Assembly (NCBI RefSeq): GCF_009755265.1
Contig: NZ_WPOO01000004.1
Coordinates: 62,001-126,000, forward strand
Source: Adlercreutzia rubneri
GTDB taxonomy: Bacteria; Actinomycetota; Coriobacteriia; Coriobacteriales; Eggerthellaceae
Direction of reading: 5' to 3'
DNA: 64,000 nucleotides
How positions within the stretch are numbered: the first letter of the stretch is position 1; every line of letters starts with the position of its first letter. The translations under genes and the position numbers were made by a program. This document shows, in pieces, positions 8,879-16,498 of the stretch. The notes beneath the pieces were generated by a model that saw nothing but the letters and a program-made list of their open reading frames with translations, had not been told where the DNA came from and did no database searches.

Positions 8879-10105
8879 CTAGAAAAGAGCATAGGGAATG
8901 CAACCGCCGGCTATCAGAAGGATAGCTGCCGTGATGGAGGTGAGGAACAGCGAGTCGCTCCGATCGAGCAGGCCGCCGTGGCCGGGCATAATGGTGCCGG
9001 AGTCCTTGAACCCGGAGTTTCGCTTGATGCGGCTCTCCGCCAAGTCGCCCAGCACGCCCATGCAGCCGGAAATGATGCCGAAGACAATAGACTGAGGAAT
9101 GGCCATGGTGATGCCGGGCACCAGCGTCATGAGGCACCAAAATATCACCGACCCCACCAGACCGGCGATGAACCCTTCCCAGCTCTTCTTCGGGCTCGTG
9201 CGCGGTGCCAGTTTGTGCCTGCCGATTTTGCTCCCCACCAAATAGGCGAAGGCGTCGTTGGCCCACACCGACAAGAACAGCAGAAGCACGCAGACGCCGC
9301 CCCACGGCGCCGGCAGCGACACACGGATAATCACCAGTCCGCACAGCAAAAGGCCCGTGTAGGCAGCGCCGAAGAAGCTCACCCCCACATCGGGGATGCG
9401 GGCCCGCAGCCAGAACACGTACCACACCAAGAGAGCCAGCAGAAGAGCCAAACTCACCAGCATCGCGCCCACCAGACCGGCAATGTACACGCTTAAGGGG
9501 TAGAGCACGGCCGCGATGATGCCGAGCATCTCGTTGGGCAGCTTCGCATCGGAGCGCAGCATGTAGAAGAACTCGCCGGCGCAAATGCCGGCGACGACCA
9601 TCAGCATGAGCACCATGGGGATGTTGCCGGCCAGCACGCAGATGACCGTCGCCGCCGTGTAAATTACCCCGGTACGGAAACGCACTTGAAGATCGGAGGG
9701 ATTGCGCAGCTTGTCCGGCGTCTTGTCCAACGCCTTCTGCTTCAGGCGATCGCGCTTCTCCTGGCGCGTCTCGCGCTTCTCCTCGCGGGCGGCGCGCTCC
9801 TCGTCGGAGAGGTCGTAGTGCCAGGGAGGACCTTCGGGGGCCGATTCCGCATCGCAGACGACGGGAGGCAAGTCGCGTTCCTCATCGGGCTGCAGCCGGT
9901 CGAGCAAATGAGTGCGCTCCTCCGGGGGCGCACTCGCCTCGCCCGGAGATGCACTCCTCCCATCAGAAGCCGCTGCCCCACGGGCAGCCGACACACTTCC
10001 GCGCTCTTCCGAACGCACGCGACGACCATGGTCGCCTCGGCGCAATCGCTCGCGCGCCGCTCGGGCTCGATCCTTCTTCTCTTCGTCGGAAATCCCCCCG
10101 CGCAT
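8879..10105 (-). CDS. cdsA: Phosphatidate cytidylyltransferase with long charged N-terminal extension
   Basis: Makes CDP-diacylglycerol in the membrane. The C-terminal signature (KDSGTIMPGHGGLLDRSDSL) is intact, and about eight membrane helices occupy residues ~140-400. The first ~135 residues are not typical of CdsA: highly charged, rich in Arg, Glu and Asp (EEKRETRQEKRDRLKQKA), probably disordered or coiled and cytoplasmic. The ATG at 10105 directly follows the uppS stop, so translation is probably coupled. An internal start nearer the first helix cannot be excluded, but the extension is open and in frame throughout. Confidence 0.92.
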   Translation of the reverse strand: MRGGISDEEKKDRARAARERLRRGDHGRRVRSEERGSVSAARGAAASDGRSASPGEASAPPEERTHLLDRLQPDEERDLPPVVCDAESAPEGPPWHYDLSDEERAAREEKRETRQEKRDRLKQKALDKTPDKLRNPSDLQVRFRTGVIYTAATVICVLAGNIPMVLMLMVVAGICAGEFFYMLRSDAKLPNEMLGIIAAVLYPLSVYIAGLVGAMLVSLALLLALLVWYVFWLRARIPDVGVSFFGAAYTGLLLCGLVIIRVSLPAPWGGVCVLLLFLSVWANDAFAYLVGSKIGRHKLAPRTSPKKSWEGFIAGLVGSVIFWCLMTLVPGITMAIPQSIVFGIISGCMGVLGDLAESRIKRNSGFKDSGTIMPGHGGLLDRSDSLFLTSITAAILLIAGGCIPYALF

Positions 10106-10885
10106 TTAGGCCACGCCCCCGAAACGGCGGTTCCGCCCCTGATACTCGAGCAGGCACTCCAGGAAGGTGTAGCGGTTGAAGTCGGGCCACAGCACATCGG
10201 TGACCACGAATTCGGAATAGGCGATCTGCCACAGCAGGAAGTTCGAGATGCGCATCTCGCCCGAAGTGCGAATGACCAGATCGGGGTCGGGCATCCCGAA
10301 CGTGTACAGCCCCCGCTCGAACATCTCCTCGGTAGGCTCTATCACTTCCCCGGTCTCTTCGCCCAAAAGCACCGCCTCGCGCATGCAGCCCCGGCAAGCG
10401 CGCAGTATTTCCTGACGGCCACCGTAGTTCACGGCCACCACCAGCGTCATACCGTCGTTGTCGCGCGTCTTCTCCCAAGCCTCATCGAAAGCCTCGCGCG
10501 TCTCTGCGGGAAGCGCCGAGAGATCGCCGATCGTTCGCACGCGCACGCCCTCTTCATGAAGGCCGTCCACTTCGGCGAGCATGGTCTTGGCGAACAGATC
10601 CATCAGCCCCACGACCTCATCTTCGGGCCGCTTCCAGTTCTCCGTGGAAAACGAGTAGATGGTCAGATAGCGCACCCCAAGATCCGACGCGCAGCGAATG
10701 GCCTCTCGCACCGCCTCGATGCCGGCCTTATGGCCCTTCAGGCGATTCAGCGCGCGCTTCTTGGCCCAGCGCCCGTTGCCATCCATGATGATGGCCACCG
10801 ACTCGGGAATCCTCTCCGGATCAAGCGCCCGAGGATCAACCCCCTCGGGCGGATCCGGAAATATGTAATCTAAATCCTTATTCAT
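10106..10885 (-). CDS. uppS: Undecaprenyl (isoprenyl) diphosphate synthase
   Basis: A cis-prenyltransferase making the C55 lipid carrier for cell-wall synthesis. The length of 259 residues is normal. The catalytic MDGNGRWAKKR (Asp plus phosphate-binding residues) is at about residue 34, and SFSTENW and RTSGEMRISNFLLWQ are both family signatures. It lies between frr and cdsA, the usual order, and abuts cdsA without spacing. It consumes isoprenoid units made by the neighbouring dxr and ispG products. Confidence 0.96.
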   Translation of the reverse strand: MNKDLDYIFPDPPEGVDPRALDPERIPESVAIIMDGNGRWAKKRALNRLKGHKAGIEAVREAIRCASDLGVRYLTIYSFSTENWKRPEDEVVGLMDLFAKTMLAEVDGLHEEGVRVRTIGDLSALPAETREAFDEAWEKTRDNDGMTLVVAVNYGGRQEILRACRGCMREAVLLGEETGEVIEPTEEMFERGLYTFGMPDPDLVIRTSGEMRISNFLLWQIAYSEFVVTDVLWPDFNRYTFLECLLEYQGRNRRFGGVA

Positions 10886-10922
10886 CCCTACCCACCGGTC
10901 GTTCGTGAAGCCAGTGAACCCC

Positions 10923-11486
10923 CTAGATCTCCATGACCTCGGCTTCCTTCTTCTTCAGAACCTCGTCGACCTCGGCAACGAACCGATCAGTCATCTTCTG
11001 GATCTCGGCCTCGGCCCGCTTCGATTCGTCTTCGGGAAGGTTGTCGTTCTTCACGGCCTTCTCGATCGCGGTGTTCGCGTCGCGGCGCGCATTGCGCACG
11101 GCCACGCGCGCTTCCTCGGCGTAGGTCTTGCACTGCTTCACCAGATCGCGGCGGCGCTCCTCGGTCAGGCTCGGGAACGGCAGGCGAATGACCGAGCCGT
11201 CGTTGTTCGGGGTCACGCCCAAATCGCTCTCGAGGATGGCGTGCTCAATGGCACGCAGCATGCCCTTGTCCCAAGGTTCGATGACCAGCAGATGGGCCTC
11301 GGGCGTCTTCACGCCAGCCATCTGGTTCACCGGCGTGGGCACGCCGTAGTAGTCCACCTTGATGCGATCGAGCACCATGGCGTTGGCGCGGCCCGTGCGC
11401 ACGCCCATGAAGTTCTCCTTCAGCGCCGTGATGGCCTTTTCCATGCGCTCTTCCGCGCTCATCAGAATCTCGTCGATATCTGCCAT
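10923..11486 (-). CDS. frr: Ribosome recycling factor
   Basis: Acts with EF-G to split post-termination ribosomes. The protein has 187 residues, with the family-typical VRTGRANA near residue 30, YYGVPTPVNQMA, and DNLPEDESKRAE in the C-terminal helix. I chose the ATG at 11486 (MADIDEILMSAEERM) because GGGAGG is about eight bases upstream; the frame is open a few codons further. Downstream of pyrH with a 142-bp gap. Confidence 0.96.
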   Translation of the reverse strand: MADIDEILMSAEERMEKAITALKENFMGVRTGRANAMVLDRIKVDYYGVPTPVNQMAGVKTPEAHLLVIEPWDKGMLRAIEHAILESDLGVTPNNDGSVIRLPFPSLTEERRRDLVKQCKTYAEEARVAVRNARRDANTAIEKAVKNDNLPEDESKRAEAEIQKMTDRFVAEVDEVLKKKEAEVMEI

Positions 11487-11628
11487 GAGGGTTTCCTCCC
11501 TAATCACTCAGGGGCTCCTCCCCCTGAAATCCTTCTAGAATCCGCCACGAGCCTCGCGACCCGCGGCATACGCTCGTCCTCGCTGTCGCGCCGACAAGCG
11601 GCTCCAGCGCGGCCTGCGCCCCAGGCGC

Positions 11629-12345
11629 CTACTCGACCACCGTGCCCACCGGCTCGCCCTGCAGAGCGGCCTTGATGTTGCCCGGCTTGGTGAGATCGAA
11701 AACGATCATGGGCACGTCGTTGTCCATGCAAAGCGAGGTGGCCGTGGCATCCATGACATGCAGCCCCTGGCTCAGCACCTCCATATAGCTGATATGGTCG
11801 AACCGGTGCGCGTCGGGATTCTTCATCGGGTCGGCATCGTAGACGCCATCGACCTTCGTGGCCTTCATGACGCAATCGACGTCCAGCTCGCAGGCGCGCA
11901 GGGCCGCCGTCGTATCGGTCGTGAAATAGGGATTGCCCGTGCCGGCCGCCAAAATGACGACGCGCCCCTTCTCCAAATGGCGGATCGCTCGGCGGCGAAT
12001 GTAGGGCTCGGACACTTCCTGCATATTGATGGCGCTCTGCACGCGGGAGAAGATGCCGTGGCGCTCGAAGGCGTCCTGCAGAGCGAGCGCATTCATCACC
12101 GTGGCCAGCATGCCGATGTAATCGGCCTGGGAGCGATCCATGCCCTCGGCCGATCCGGCCAGGCCGCGGAAGATGTTGCCCCCGCCGACAACCACAGCCA
12201 GCTGCACGCCATCGTGAACGATCTCGGCGATCTCCTCGGCAAGGTCATCGACCACTCGCGGGTCAATGCCGTACCCCTGATCGCCGGCGAGCGCCTCGCC
12301 AGATAGCTTGAGCAGCACGCGATCGTACTTGTATTCGTTCGCCAT
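11629..12345 (-). CDS. pyrH: Uridylate kinase
   Basis: Phosphorylates UMP to UDP. The protein has 238 residues, of the bacterial amino-acid-kinase-fold type. VLLKLSGEALAG at the N-terminus and VVGGGNIFRG (glycine-rich phosphate loop) are diagnostic, as are the TGNPYFTTDT and KVDGVYDADP segments. The ATG at 12345 (MANEYKYDRV) has AAGGGA at suitable spacing; the ATG nine bases earlier is too close. First gene of the visible minus-strand run; its promoter should lie in 12346-12590. Confidence 0.96.
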   Translation of the reverse strand: MANEYKYDRVLLKLSGEALAGDQGYGIDPRVVDDLAEEIAEIVHDGVQLAVVVGGGNIFRGLAGSAEGMDRSQADYIGMLATVMNALALQDAFERHGIFSRVQSAINMQEVSEPYIRRRAIRHLEKGRVVILAAGTGNPYFTTDTTAALRACELDVDCVMKATKVDGVYDADPMKNPDAHRFDHISYMEVLSQGLHVMDATATSLCMDNDVPMIVFDLTKPGNIKAALQGEPVGTVVE

Positions 12346-12598
12346 CGAGTACATCCCTTCGTCGGCAGGATCTTGTAAACGGATACATATTACCCGAAGT
12401 CCCTCGCCAACGCAGCGTCAGCCTTCCAAGATCAAAGAATTAGCTCAGTGCTGAGGCGCGAGCATAGGGGCTTACCCGAACCCTCTCCCGCTGAACCGCA
12501 AACCGTCGTGCAGACCACTGCGGGCAGAAACGCATATCGCGCAGACGCCAGGCAGCCACTCTTCCCGTGCGCCCATTCTTCAGAAATTGCCTAGTTAT
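12346..12598. other. Intergenic region between divergent pyrH and XRE gene
   Basis: About 250 bp without a credible frame. It should contain the pyrH promoter on the minus strand and the -35 of the XRE gene (TTGCCT near 12587) on the plus strand. A GAATTAGCTCAG string near 12437 resembles a tRNA D-arm, but no acceptor or T-arm matches. Confidence 0.5.
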
Positions 12599-12628
12599 GT
12601 CATATATGACCTATGACTGATTCGTCAT
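12599..12628 (+). promoter_or_regulatory. Operator palindromes upstream of XRE gene
   Basis: A perfect 12-bp palindrome GTCATATATGAC (12599-12610) is followed by an inverted repeat ATGAC-N6-GTCAT (12613-12628). They share the GTCAT half-site and overlap the expected promoter spacer and -10 region. The simplest reading is autorepression by the XRE protein encoded 19 bp downstream. Confidence 0.55.
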
Positions 12629-12646
12629 CAACGTACTCTTGGCCCC

Positions 12647-12877
12647 ATGAACGACGAACAGGAAAAGGTGCAAGCCCGCATTCACTCGCTTGGTCAGCAG
12701 ATCAGGGCGCATCGCATTGCCCAGAACCTTTCCCAGCAAAGGCTTGCCCTCATGGTGCACACCGACCAAGCCGTCATCGCCCGCATCGAGGCCGGCAAGC
12801 ACAACACGGGCATCGCCAAATATATCGAAATCGCCGATGCCCTCGATGTTCCCTTGGGCGCCCTCATCAACTTCTAA
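12647..12877 (+). CDS. Small XRE-family HTH regulator
   Basis: A 76-residue protein consisting of one Cro/CI-type helix-turn-helix (SQQRLALMVHTDQAVIARIE, about residues 28-47) with no effector domain. There is no clear Shine-Dalgarno site before the ATG, so translation may be from a short or leaderless transcript. The tandem palindromes just upstream suggest it controls itself. Its position at the edge of an accessory patch is consistent with a regulator left from a mobile or defence unit, but no target gene is obvious. Confidence 0.8.
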   Translation: MNDEQEKVQARIHSLGQQIRAHRIAQNLSQQRLALMVHTDQAVIARIEAGKHNTGIAKYIEIADALDVPLGALINF

Positions 12878-12948
12878 GGTGAAGAACTTCCTCTCGCCCC
12901 CCCCCATCAATCGAGCGAGCGAGCGAAAGGCTCGTGCAAGCTCTTAAG

Positions 12949-12980
12949 CATCTTTCCCGTGTCTTTTTAAAGGAAAGATG
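12949..12980. terminator. Hairpin between two convergent XRE genes
   Basis: CATCTTTC (12949-12956) pairs with GAAAGATG (12973-12980). The loop contains a T-run, so it is weak as a classical terminator, but it lies just where two convergent genes end. Confidence 0.4.
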
Positions 12981-13014
12981 ACGAAAGACGCCTCGGCGAC
13001 ACCCGCCGGCTCGG

Positions 13015-13239
13015 TCAGTCCTGCTCCTCGCGAGCGGGCGGCTCGTACACGAGTAAATCGCCCGGTTGGCAGTGCAGCTCGCGACACAAATCCTCCAGCA
13101 GCGAGATTCGAATACCTTTTGAGTGATTGCAGCGCAAGTGGGAGAGGTTCACCGCCGAACGCCCCACCTTCTCCGACAGCTCGTTGACGCTGATGTCGCG
13201 GTCGGCCATGACCACCTTCAACTTCGACACAATAGGCAT
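13015..13239 (-). CDS. Small XRE-family regulator (YozG-like)
   Basis: A 74-residue helix-turn-helix protein of the compact Cro/CI class that ends in the typical CRELHCQPGDLLVYEP string. The ATG has GGGAGC five bases upstream. Its first ~70 residues and its ribosome-binding region resemble the XRE protein at 16168-16488, so the two are likely paralogues. That paralogue sits beside a DUF2975-like membrane protein; this one has no such partner, which suggests partial loss of a duplicated module. An AT-rich segment at 13330-13375 probably carries the promoter. Confidence 0.8.
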   Translation of the reverse strand: MPIVSKLKVVMADRDISVNELSEKVGRSAVNLSHLRCNHSKGIRISLLEDLCRELHCQPGDLLVYEPPAREEQD

Positions 13240-13441
13240 AGCATGCTCCCATCCGCCCAGAAAGCGCTCCTGCGTGCTCCTTCAGGCACCTGCACAGCTG
13301 CAGCTCTTCCATAGCGGTGCGGATGCCTCATGATTTATTTAACATAGTAGCACGTTTTCAATAATTTTAAGGTGATAGTTTCATACCAGGCCGATAGCAT
13401 TCGCAGCGGAGGGCAACTCTCCGCGACGCTTTTCCCGTTGT

Positions 13442-14266
13442 CTACTCGCTCGCTTTCAGCCCGAACTCCGCGAGCATTTCATCGCGATAGGCAGCATCCT
13501 CGGAAACCCGTCTGGCATCGTCGAGACGCCCCGCGTCCAGAAGGAGGCCGACGAGAGTTCCCAGCCTGTCCATGCCCTGCTCCATGCCCTGCTCCATGCC
13601 CTGCTCGATGCCCCTGGCCTCTGCCCGGCGGCAGCGCATCTCGGTATCCTGCTCGTAGGTCAGCACCTTGGTCACCCACTCCCGGTCACGGTTGTATTCC
13701 TCCACGAGGGAGTCTATCTCTCGGGACAGCGCGCCCTCGGGCCGCCCCGTCGCCACGTAGTGTAGCAAATCGCGCAGGTCGGGGTCGGCGACATCCTCGG
13801 CAGCCGATGCGTTGAACACGCGCCAGTGCGAGTCGTCCCCCGCGACCAGCCCGGGAAGCTCCAGACAGGTTCGCTCGATCGAATAGATAGCCTTGCCCGC
13901 CCTGAAGGGGTCGGTCGCGCAGAAGAACACGACGAAGCTCTCCGGGAGCAGCCCGTAATCTTCCCCGGGGCCCAGCTCCGTCGCGTCGATCGCTGCCTGG
14001 TAGTAGCGCATCCGTCGCCCTATCCGGCCCTCGGGGGAGACCTGCATCTCGATGTCGAACACGCGGCTTCCCTCCCGTGCGAACACGTCCATGCGGACGC
14101 CGCGGCTCGCCGCCGCCGGCTCCTTCGCCTGCTCGGCGTTCAGGTAGGCTATCTCGCCCACCTCTATCCCCAGCGCGGCGCGCAGGACCTTGCGGCACAC
14201 CTCCTCCTCGCACAGCACGCGGTTGAACATCCATCGATCGGAGAACTTCAGAAATCTCTTCGGCAT
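13442..14266 (-). CDS. Rpn-family recombination-promoting nuclease/putative transposase
   Basis: A 274-residue PD-(D/E)XK-type protein. The nuclease core is visible as MDVFAREGSRVFDIEMQV (about residues 58-75: catalytic Asp then ExQ), followed by YYQAAIDA and the family-typical ESFVVFFCATDPF. Near residues 220-233 the tetrad EQGM repeats three times (QGMEQGMEQGM), a common feature of this family's tail. Known relatives promote RecA-independent recombination in E. coli; here the role is inferred. A 43-bp dispersed repeat lies 58 bp upstream of the start. A truncated relative exists at 37214-37696. Confidence 0.85.
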   Translation of the reverse strand: MPKRFLKFSDRWMFNRVLCEEEVCRKVLRAALGIEVGEIAYLNAEQAKEPAAASRGVRMDVFAREGSRVFDIEMQVSPEGRIGRRMRYYQAAIDATELGPGEDYGLLPESFVVFFCATDPFRAGKAIYSIERTCLELPGLVAGDDSHWRVFNASAAEDVADPDLRDLLHYVATGRPEGALSREIDSLVEEYNRDREWVTKVLTYEQDTEMRCRRAEARGIEQGMEQGMEQGMDRLGTLVGLLLDAGRLDDARRVSEDAAYRDEMLAEFGLKASE

Positions 14267-14323
14267 GGCGGAATCCTCTCATCGGACATCACGATTCCCC
14301 AAGCCTACGACAGCGCGACCGCG

Positions 14324-14366
14324 GAAATGACGCGGGAATGCCCCGATCAGTTCCCCGCGCCGACCG
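14324..14366 (+). repeat. 43-bp dispersed repeat, family D, copy 2
   Basis: Starts GAAATGACGCGGGAATG and ends CGACCG. It is identical at 41 of 43 positions to the copy at 37697-37739. In both cases an Rpn gene, or its remnant, lies immediately to the left on the minus strand. Confidence 0.8.
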
Positions 14367-14423
14367 CACTTGTGCCGCAGCAGAGTCGCATCGGAGTCCC
14401 CGCCCGCCCCTCGCCGACCTCGG

Positions 14424-14803
14424 CTATCGACCTTTCGTCACAATAGGGCCTTCCGACAGCTCCGCATTCGCATCCATTTCATATGATTTCTCGCCGAAGA
14501 CAATGGGACCGAGCCTCACGCAGGGGACGATCTCGACCGCGGCCATGCCCTTCCCCCGTCGCCTTCCTCTACCATCCTTGGCGAACAGGATGCGGAGATA
14601 AAGACGGCCTCGCGAACGCCCCATGGGTACTTGACCATCGCGCACAACGTCAGCAGCGTGAGGTTCAAGCGCCGGCTTTCATAAAGGCCTGCCCCGCACG
14701 AAGCGAATTGGCATTTCCCTCGAAGTAGCGGAGACCCAAATCATCGAGCACCTCGCTCAGATCGCCGTTCAAAGGCCTCATTCCGGTTTGGGGGGGGCTC
14801 GCC
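14424..14803 (-). pseudogene. Degenerate coding region, origin unknown
   Basis: Two short minus-strand frames read like pieces of genes. Around 14783-14667 a 38-codon frame contains LDDLGLRYFEGNANSLRAGQ and then stops; a second frame runs from 14645 to 14424 and contains PCVRLGPIVFGEKSY. Neither has a good ribosome-binding site or a domain I recognise. The position next to toxin/immunity remnants suggests decayed genes from the same locus, but this is inference. Confidence 0.3.
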
Positions 14804-15394
14804 CTACTCGAAGCTGATGTTGCCTATCTTGGTGCCCTCGGGCAGGTCCTTCACGGCCTCCCACAGCTGGTCAGTCATATCCCAGTACACCTCCATGTCG
14901 GAGACCTCCATGTTCTCCAGGGAGTCCTCCCCGCCGAGGAAGAGAGGGATCCTGTAGCCGCCGCATTCCATGCATCCCACGGGCGCATGCCCCTCCAGCC
15001 ACTCCCGATACCTCCCGACCCCAAGACACGCCTCGCTCTGATTCGGCATAACCTCGTTCAGGAAGACTGCCACGTCTTTCCCGATATAGTACATATCGAG
15101 AGTTGCGATTTCCAGGAGAACCACGAGCTCCTTCCCATCGCCGTCCCGTTGATCAACCGCAAAGCACCGCCCCATCCAATCGTATCCGATCAGATTAAAC
15201 TCACCGCGAAGCTTCGTGAAGCATCCGGACACCACCCGATGCCATCTCTCGAGATCACTGCGCTCGAACACCCTGAACACTCCATCGCCGAACGACCGGC
15301 CGCCCAGGCCGTCGATGAACGCGTCGTAGGGATCGGCCGCCCCGTCCTCGAGGACCGGGGCCTCCCCGAAGTACTCCAGAAACTCCGCGAACAT
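14804..15394 (-). CDS. DUF1851/GAD-like immunity-type protein
   Basis: A 196-residue acidic protein with a GAD-like start (RSFGDGVFRVF) and a DUF1851-like C-terminal half (SEACLGVGRYREWLEGHAP, IPLFLGGEDSLENMEV), a layout known from immunity proteins such as Tdi1. A better start may be the ATG at 15453 (MFDLFKRRKGRG, preceded by GGAAG), but that frame is out of register by one indel near 15411-15421. Either translation starts at 15394 (GGAGGG ten bases upstream) or the gene is frameshifted. The last 16 residues include KDLPEGTKIGN, the same string that ends the neighbouring toxin fragment. Confidence 0.6.
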   Translation of the reverse strand: MFAEFLEYFGEAPVLEDGAADPYDAFIDGLGGRSFGDGVFRVFERSDLERWHRVVSGCFTKLRGEFNLIGYDWMGRCFAVDQRDGDGKELVVLLEIATLDMYYIGKDVAVFLNEVMPNQSEACLGVGRYREWLEGHAPVGCMECGGYRIPLFLGGEDSLENMEVSDMEVYWDMTDQLWEAVKDLPEGTKIGNISFE

Positions 15395-15464
15395 CGAGGG
15401 GTCGCCCTCCGCCGGGCCCCGCGGCCCTTCCTCCTCTTGAACAAGTCGAACATCTCGCTTCCTT

Positions 15465-15886
15465 TCACTCGAATATCACGTTGCCGATTTGGTGCCTTCT
15501 GGAAGATCCTTTATCGGATAGCGTATCTGAGCTCCCATGCTCCGGTTGACGCTGGCGTCGAGGGGGCGCATGTTGCTCACATGGTCGGCGCTTCCCAGCT
15601 GAAGATCTATTACATGATCGACATCGTAACCAGCAGGCACCGAGTCTTTCCCGTATTCCTTCTTGAAAGCATCGGCTGCCGACCCATTCCTCTTCCCCAC
15701 GGTCGTCTTCACTGTGTCCGCTCTCGACAGATCCCGAGCCTTCCTCGTCGCCTGGGACATCTGGATCTCGTCCCAGATGTCCTTCCTCTTCAGCACAAGA
15801 TCGACAGTCCTGTCGAGACGCTCGCCGGCCCGAATCGTGCCCGCCGTGTTGCTCCCGATGACGTTCCCAGCAATCTTCGGCGAGAT
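15465..15886 (-). pseudogene. C-terminal fragment of a polymorphic HNH-type toxin
   Basis: The frame is open from just after an in-frame TAG at 15889-15887. It contains a nuclease-like core, AGYDVDHVIDLQLGSADH then NMRPLDASVNRS, reminiscent of HNH/GH-E toxin tips. The N-terminal delivery part is absent. Near 15487 a one-base loss shifts the frame, so the protein stops at 15476 after KDLPEGTKSAT; restoring one base gives KDLPEGTKIGNVIFE and a stop at 15465. The immunity-type gene follows downstream with little spacing, the usual toxin-immunity order. Probably an orphan toxin cassette that is now inactive. Confidence 0.65.
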
Positions 15887-15889
15887 CTA

Positions 15890-16116
15890 GACAGCTTGAA
15901 TGTCATCAGTTGATCCACTGCAAACAGGCCATGTCGAAAAGCTTGGAAAACTTGCCAGAAAGACGTCCTTCATCTGACGAGGTCGATCCTTCTGCCTCTA
16001 CGGAACCTCCTCGATGCTGCAAAAAGGGGCGTCGGAGCACAGGCGCGTTTCCTGAAAATGTGTTTCTCGGGGGTGCAGCTCTCGGGGAGCACTTTTCGGG
16101 GGTGTTTCGCGGGCAT
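15890..16116. other. Intergenic stretch with no recognised gene
   Basis: Between the toxin fragment and the XRE terminator I see only short stop-rich frames. The sequence is somewhat AT-richer than its surroundings and may be decayed remains of the toxin gene's 5' part. Confidence 0.4.
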
Positions 16117-16143
16117 GAAAAAGGACGCCCGGTGAGGCGTCCT
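16117..16143 (-). terminator. Rho-independent terminator of the XRE/DUF2975 unit
   Basis: On the minus strand AGGACGCC pairs with GGCGTCCT (16143-16122) and is followed by TTTTT at 16121-16117, a classical intrinsic terminator 24 bp after the XRE stop. Confidence 0.8.
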
Positions 16144-16167
16144 GTGAGGTGCGGGTTGTGGCAAAGA

Positions 16168-16488
16168 CTAGTTGGCCACGTTCACAGGGATGCGGGAGAC
16201 GGCGCCGATGGGCTTGCGGGCCGGCTCCTCGATGGGGCGGTTGATGATGGCGTCCAGCTCGACGGCCTCATCGGTGCCCGGCTCAGGGGAAACGTACTCG
16301 AACAGGTCGCCCGGCTGGCACTGGAGCACTTCGCAAATGCGCTCCATGGTGGAGAAACGCACGGCCTTGATGTGACCGCGACGCATGCGCGAAATGTTCA
16401 CCGGCGAGATGTCGATGCGCTGGGAAAGCTCGTTGACGGACATCTTGCAATCCGCCATCACTCGGTCAAGACGAGGAATAATAGGCAT
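16168..16488 (-). CDS. XRE-family regulator (YozG-like) with C-terminal tail
   Basis: A 106-residue protein. The first ~68 residues form a compact Cro/CI helix-turn-helix (MSVNELSQRIDISPVNISRM) ending in CQPGDLFEYV, close to the paralogue at 13015-13239. A 35-residue acidic/proline tail follows. The ATG at 16488 has GGGAG six bases upstream. It begins 10 bp after the end of the DUF2975-like membrane gene; this pair organisation is common in Firmicutes and Actinobacteria and probably forms a signalling or stress-response unit. Transcription ends at the hairpin at 16117-16143. Confidence 0.8.
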   Translation of the reverse strand: MPIIPRLDRVMADCKMSVNELSQRIDISPVNISRMRRGHIKAVRFSTMERICEVLQCQPGDLFEYVSPEPGTDEAVELDAIINRPIEEPARKPIGAVSRIPVNVAN

Positions 16489-16498
16489 AGCAGCTCCC

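Noticed and set aside
12437..12448. GAATTAGCTCAG, resembling a tRNA D-arm
   Set aside because: No anticodon arm, GTTCGA-type T-loop or acceptor pairing follows within tRNA distance.
13560..13620. Short tandem repeats as a possible CRISPR or VNTR
   Set aside because: They encode the EQGM repeats of the Rpn protein tail, with a 12-bp unit and no spacers; the same holds for the EEGR repeats at 37335-37395.
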